The position numbers were made by a program, and so were the translations under genes. From Helicobacteraceae bacterium (lineage in GTDB: Bacteria; Campylobacterota; Campylobacteria; Campylobacterales; Sulfurimonadaceae), in the NCBI GenBank assembly GCA_030642185.1, contig DAOWOG010000053.1:1-7167 (forward strand): DNA of 7,167 nucleotides, in the 5' to 3' direction. The notes beneath the pieces are model-generated. The model ran no database searches. It had not been told where the DNA came from and worked only from the letters and a program-made list of their open reading frames with translations. This document shows, in pieces, positions 5,236-7,167 of the stretch (positions are counted from its first letter, which is position 1; every line of letters starts with the position of its first letter).

Positions 5236-7167
5236 CGCAGTGTTAACCCAAGCTCTGATTCAAGTGCACCCAATACACCGCGCATAGATGAAGTGATATC
5301 TTCCTCTTCAAGCGTTTTATCCATCGACTGCAGCACAAAACGCAATGTCAGGCTGACATCCTCTCCAAGTGCTTCATCCTGATAGCGGTCAACCGGATAA
5401 AAACGGAGAATTTCTTCACTTTGATGACGTTTTATTACCTCTTCAACAGAGGTATAGGCCATTGATGCAGGCATGACCAGACTCAGATCTCTAAATGATG
5501 CCTGATACCTGGAAAAAGGTTTTGCCTCTTTCAATCCATAGGATAAAGACGGAAAATCGATTTCGCATAAAAATGTGTCAGAGAGATCATATTCCTTTTG
5601 CAGTGTCGGATGAAGTTTGAAAAGCTCACCTGCAACAGTACCGTTCATCATGATCGCTGCAGATTGATAAGGATGTGCCAGGGCATGACTTGCTTTAAAC
5701 GGCTGCAGTCTAAAGTCCCCGATGACATCCGCTACTTTCTGTACAAAACGTGCAAAATCGATATTGTCAGGCTTACCGCCGTTTGAAAGTCTGTCACGTT
5801 CAGCTGCACCGGAATAGATAAAACTCATCTTGACTGATTCTCTTCGCTCGGTATCAAAGACGGAGCCGATCTCAAAAAGCGCTACCAGCTTCTGTCCGTT
5901 TTTACTGTTTTGGCTCGTCGCCCCCAAAAGGGCTTCCATCAGTGTAGGACGCAGCGTATCTAATGTACCTGCGATCGGATTGAGCAGATCCTTTGCTTTA
6001 TCCACACATTCAAAACCGTGTTTCTCCAGGACCGAACGTTCATTGAAAATAAAGTGCACACTTTCAAAAAAACCGCTCTGCGCTGCTCTTCTGCGATAGA
6101 GTTGACGTTTTTTATAGGTGAAATAGTCATCATCCATTCGGTATTGTTCAGCAAACTGATACGGTTTGGAAGGGATATTGTCAATACCGACCATACGGAC
6201 GATCTCTTCGACAATATCCTGCTTGTTGACGATATCATGACGATATCGCGGTACACCGATCACAAAATTGTCGCCATGTGACTTTTCAGTATTGAATCCA
6301 AGGTTTTTGAGCATCTGAGAAATGGTCGTCTTGTTAATCTCAGCACCGATAATGGCGGTGATCTCATCCAGTGAAATACTGACTACACGTTTCGCATACT
6401 GATTATGAACATCCATACAGCCGCCAAAGATAACTGAGTCCGAATATTGTTCAAAGAAACTTAAAGAACGACTAAGGCCAAGTTCAAGTTCAGGTTCGCT
6501 TCCGCGTGATGTACGATAAAAAAGCATGTCCTTCTCAATTTGAACTTCTGCTGTTTTTTTAGAGATAATATCAGGCGGTATATAACTTGCTTCAATTAAC
6601 ACTCGGCCCTCATCGACTACGCTCGAAGTACCTTCCTGGCGAACACCGACAATCGACGCTTTCTCATTTCCATAAACAGCAGCATAACTATTTTCATCTG
6701 CTTTGATCTGAATATTTGCTTTTTTATTATCATTTTTAAGCAGGGCCGTATACTGATAGGCGCGGAGTATCACACCGGTATCATGGGTAGCATAGTGAAG
6801 CAATGATTCCATCGCCGTATTTTTTCCCTCATCAATCTGTGCGAGACGCAGTGAAATGATCAGCGGCAGATTCAGATTTTTCAGATCCATTGCCCGATAA
6901 TTCAGCTTGATATCAAGTCTCTCAGGATGTTCCAGCTGCAAGATACGGCCGATCCCGATCTGACCATCCTCTTTCTCGTCCCACTCAAATGCTTTAAGTT
7001 CTCTGTTAAATGCAGCACTCAAATCACGGGAAACTCCATGAACACTCAAACAGTCCCCGCGGTTCGCCGTTAACTCAAGCTCAATCAGGTCATCATTAAA
7101 CACTGCATTTTCTGCCAGTGGAGTCCCCAGTTTCAGTTCTCCGATGCTCTCATCAAGCACCAATATA
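5232..7167 (-). CDS. pheT: Phenylalanyl-tRNA synthetase beta subunit, N-terminal end cut off by window
   Basis: PheT is the large chain of the alpha2-beta2 enzyme that charges tRNA(Phe). 644 complete codons are visible (Ile at 7164-7166 counted as residue 1), followed by TGA. The frame is still open at the window edge. Roughly 130 residues, holding the start and the OB-fold tRNA-binding domain, should lie outside. Visible parts: end of the B1 region with ELTANRGDCLSVHGVSRDLSAAF (about 30-53); a divergent B3/B4 domain (about 75-240) ending in YRTSRG; the B5 domain with PRYRHDIVNKQDIVEE and MVGIDNIP (about 262-333); the catalytic-like core (about 345-545) with LNPIAGTLDTLRPTL; and a C-terminal ferredoxin-fold anticodon-binding domain (about 553-644). 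The B3/B4 domain lacks most of the usual editing residues (see findings). pheS is expected just upstream, outside the window, and aroA overlaps the stop codon. Confidence 0.96.
   Translation of the reverse strand, partial: ILVLDESIGELKLGTPLAENAVFNDDLIELELTANRGDCLSVHGVSRDLSAAFNRELKAFEWDEKEDGQIGIGRILQLEHPERLDIKLNYRAMDLKNLNLPLIISLRLAQIDEGKNTAMESLLHYATHDTGVILRAYQYTALLKNDNKKANIQIKADENSYAAVYGNEKASIVGVRQEGTSSVVDEGRVLIEASYIPPDIISKKTAEVQIEKDMLFYRTSRGSEPELELGLSRSLSFFEQYSDSVIFGGCMDVHNQYAKRVVSISLDEITAIIGAEINKTTISQMLKNLGFNTEKSHGDNFVIGVPRYRHDIVNKQDIVEEIVRMVGIDNIPSKPYQFAEQYRMDDDYFTYKKRQLYRRRAAQSGFFESVHFIFNERSVLEKHGFECVDKAKDLLNPIAGTLDTLRPTLMEALLGATSQNSKNGQKLVALFEIGSVFDTERRESVKMSFIYSGAAERDRLSNGGKPDNIDFARFVQKVADVIGDFRLQPFKASHALAHPYQSAAIMMNGTVAGELFKLHPTLQKEYDLSDTFLCEIDFPSLSYGLKEAKPFSRYQASFRDLSLVMPASMAYTSVEEVIKRHQSEEILRFYPVDRYQDEALGEDVSLTLRFVLQSMDKTLEEEDITSSMRGVLGALESELGLTLR

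Noticed and set aside
7161..7163. A TTG that could be read as the start codon of the large C-terminal frame.
   Set aside because: The codons before it (to the window edge) remain open and match PheT (LVLDESIGELKLG). The TTG is an internal Leu codon and the true start lies outside the window.
1..7167. Search for tRNA or other RNA genes, CRISPR-like direct repeats, insertion-sequence ends and transfer signatures on both strands.
   Set aside because: Five core genes fill the window, with only two spacers (108 and 150 bases). No repeated units, transposase remnants or tRNA-like folds were seen, and no obvious composition break between genes.

Overview
All genes in this window lie on the minus strand, and they are ordinary core metabolism and translation genes. 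In transcription order, from high to low coordinates, they are pheT (5' end cut off by the window), aroA, ispH, rpsA and serA (3' end cut off by the window). This order, normally preceded by pheS, is the conserved arrangement I remember from Campylobacterota such as Helicobacter pylori and Campylobacter jejuni. The GC content is moderate, roughly 40-48% in the lines I counted. The promoter in front of rpsA has the T-rich element before TATAAT that is typical of this phylum. A Sulfurovum-like or related free-living Campylobacterota is the best guess, but the genus is an inference from composition and gene order.

Region by region: 5232-7167 encodes most of the phenylalanyl-tRNA synthetase beta chain. 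3958-5235 encodes EPSP synthase (shikimate pathway). 3134-3961 encodes IspH (last step of the MEP isoprenoid pathway). The pheT/aroA and aroA/ispH pairs each overlap by the four bases ATGA, so these three genes form one translationally coupled unit. A 108-base spacer (3026-3133) carries a good promoter for rpsA (1367-3025), a six-domain ribosomal protein S1. A 150-base spacer (1217-1366) carries two tandem hairpins ending in a T-run, the likely rpsA terminator, followed by the start region of serA (1-1216), 3-phosphoglycerate dehydrogenase.

The genes work in different pathways: Phe-tRNA charging, chorismate synthesis (which feeds Phe), isoprenoids, translation initiation and serine synthesis. 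The grouping looks like housekeeping co-expression rather than one machine. I see no mobile element, CRISPR array, RNA gene, defence system or transfer signature.

The observation most worth checking is in PheT. Its B3/B4 editing domain is present, but the residues that normally form the Tyr-tRNA(Phe) proofreading pocket appear to be replaced. Second is a possible alternative or kissing RNA structure in the rpsA-serA spacer. I did not find a convincing undescribed system here.
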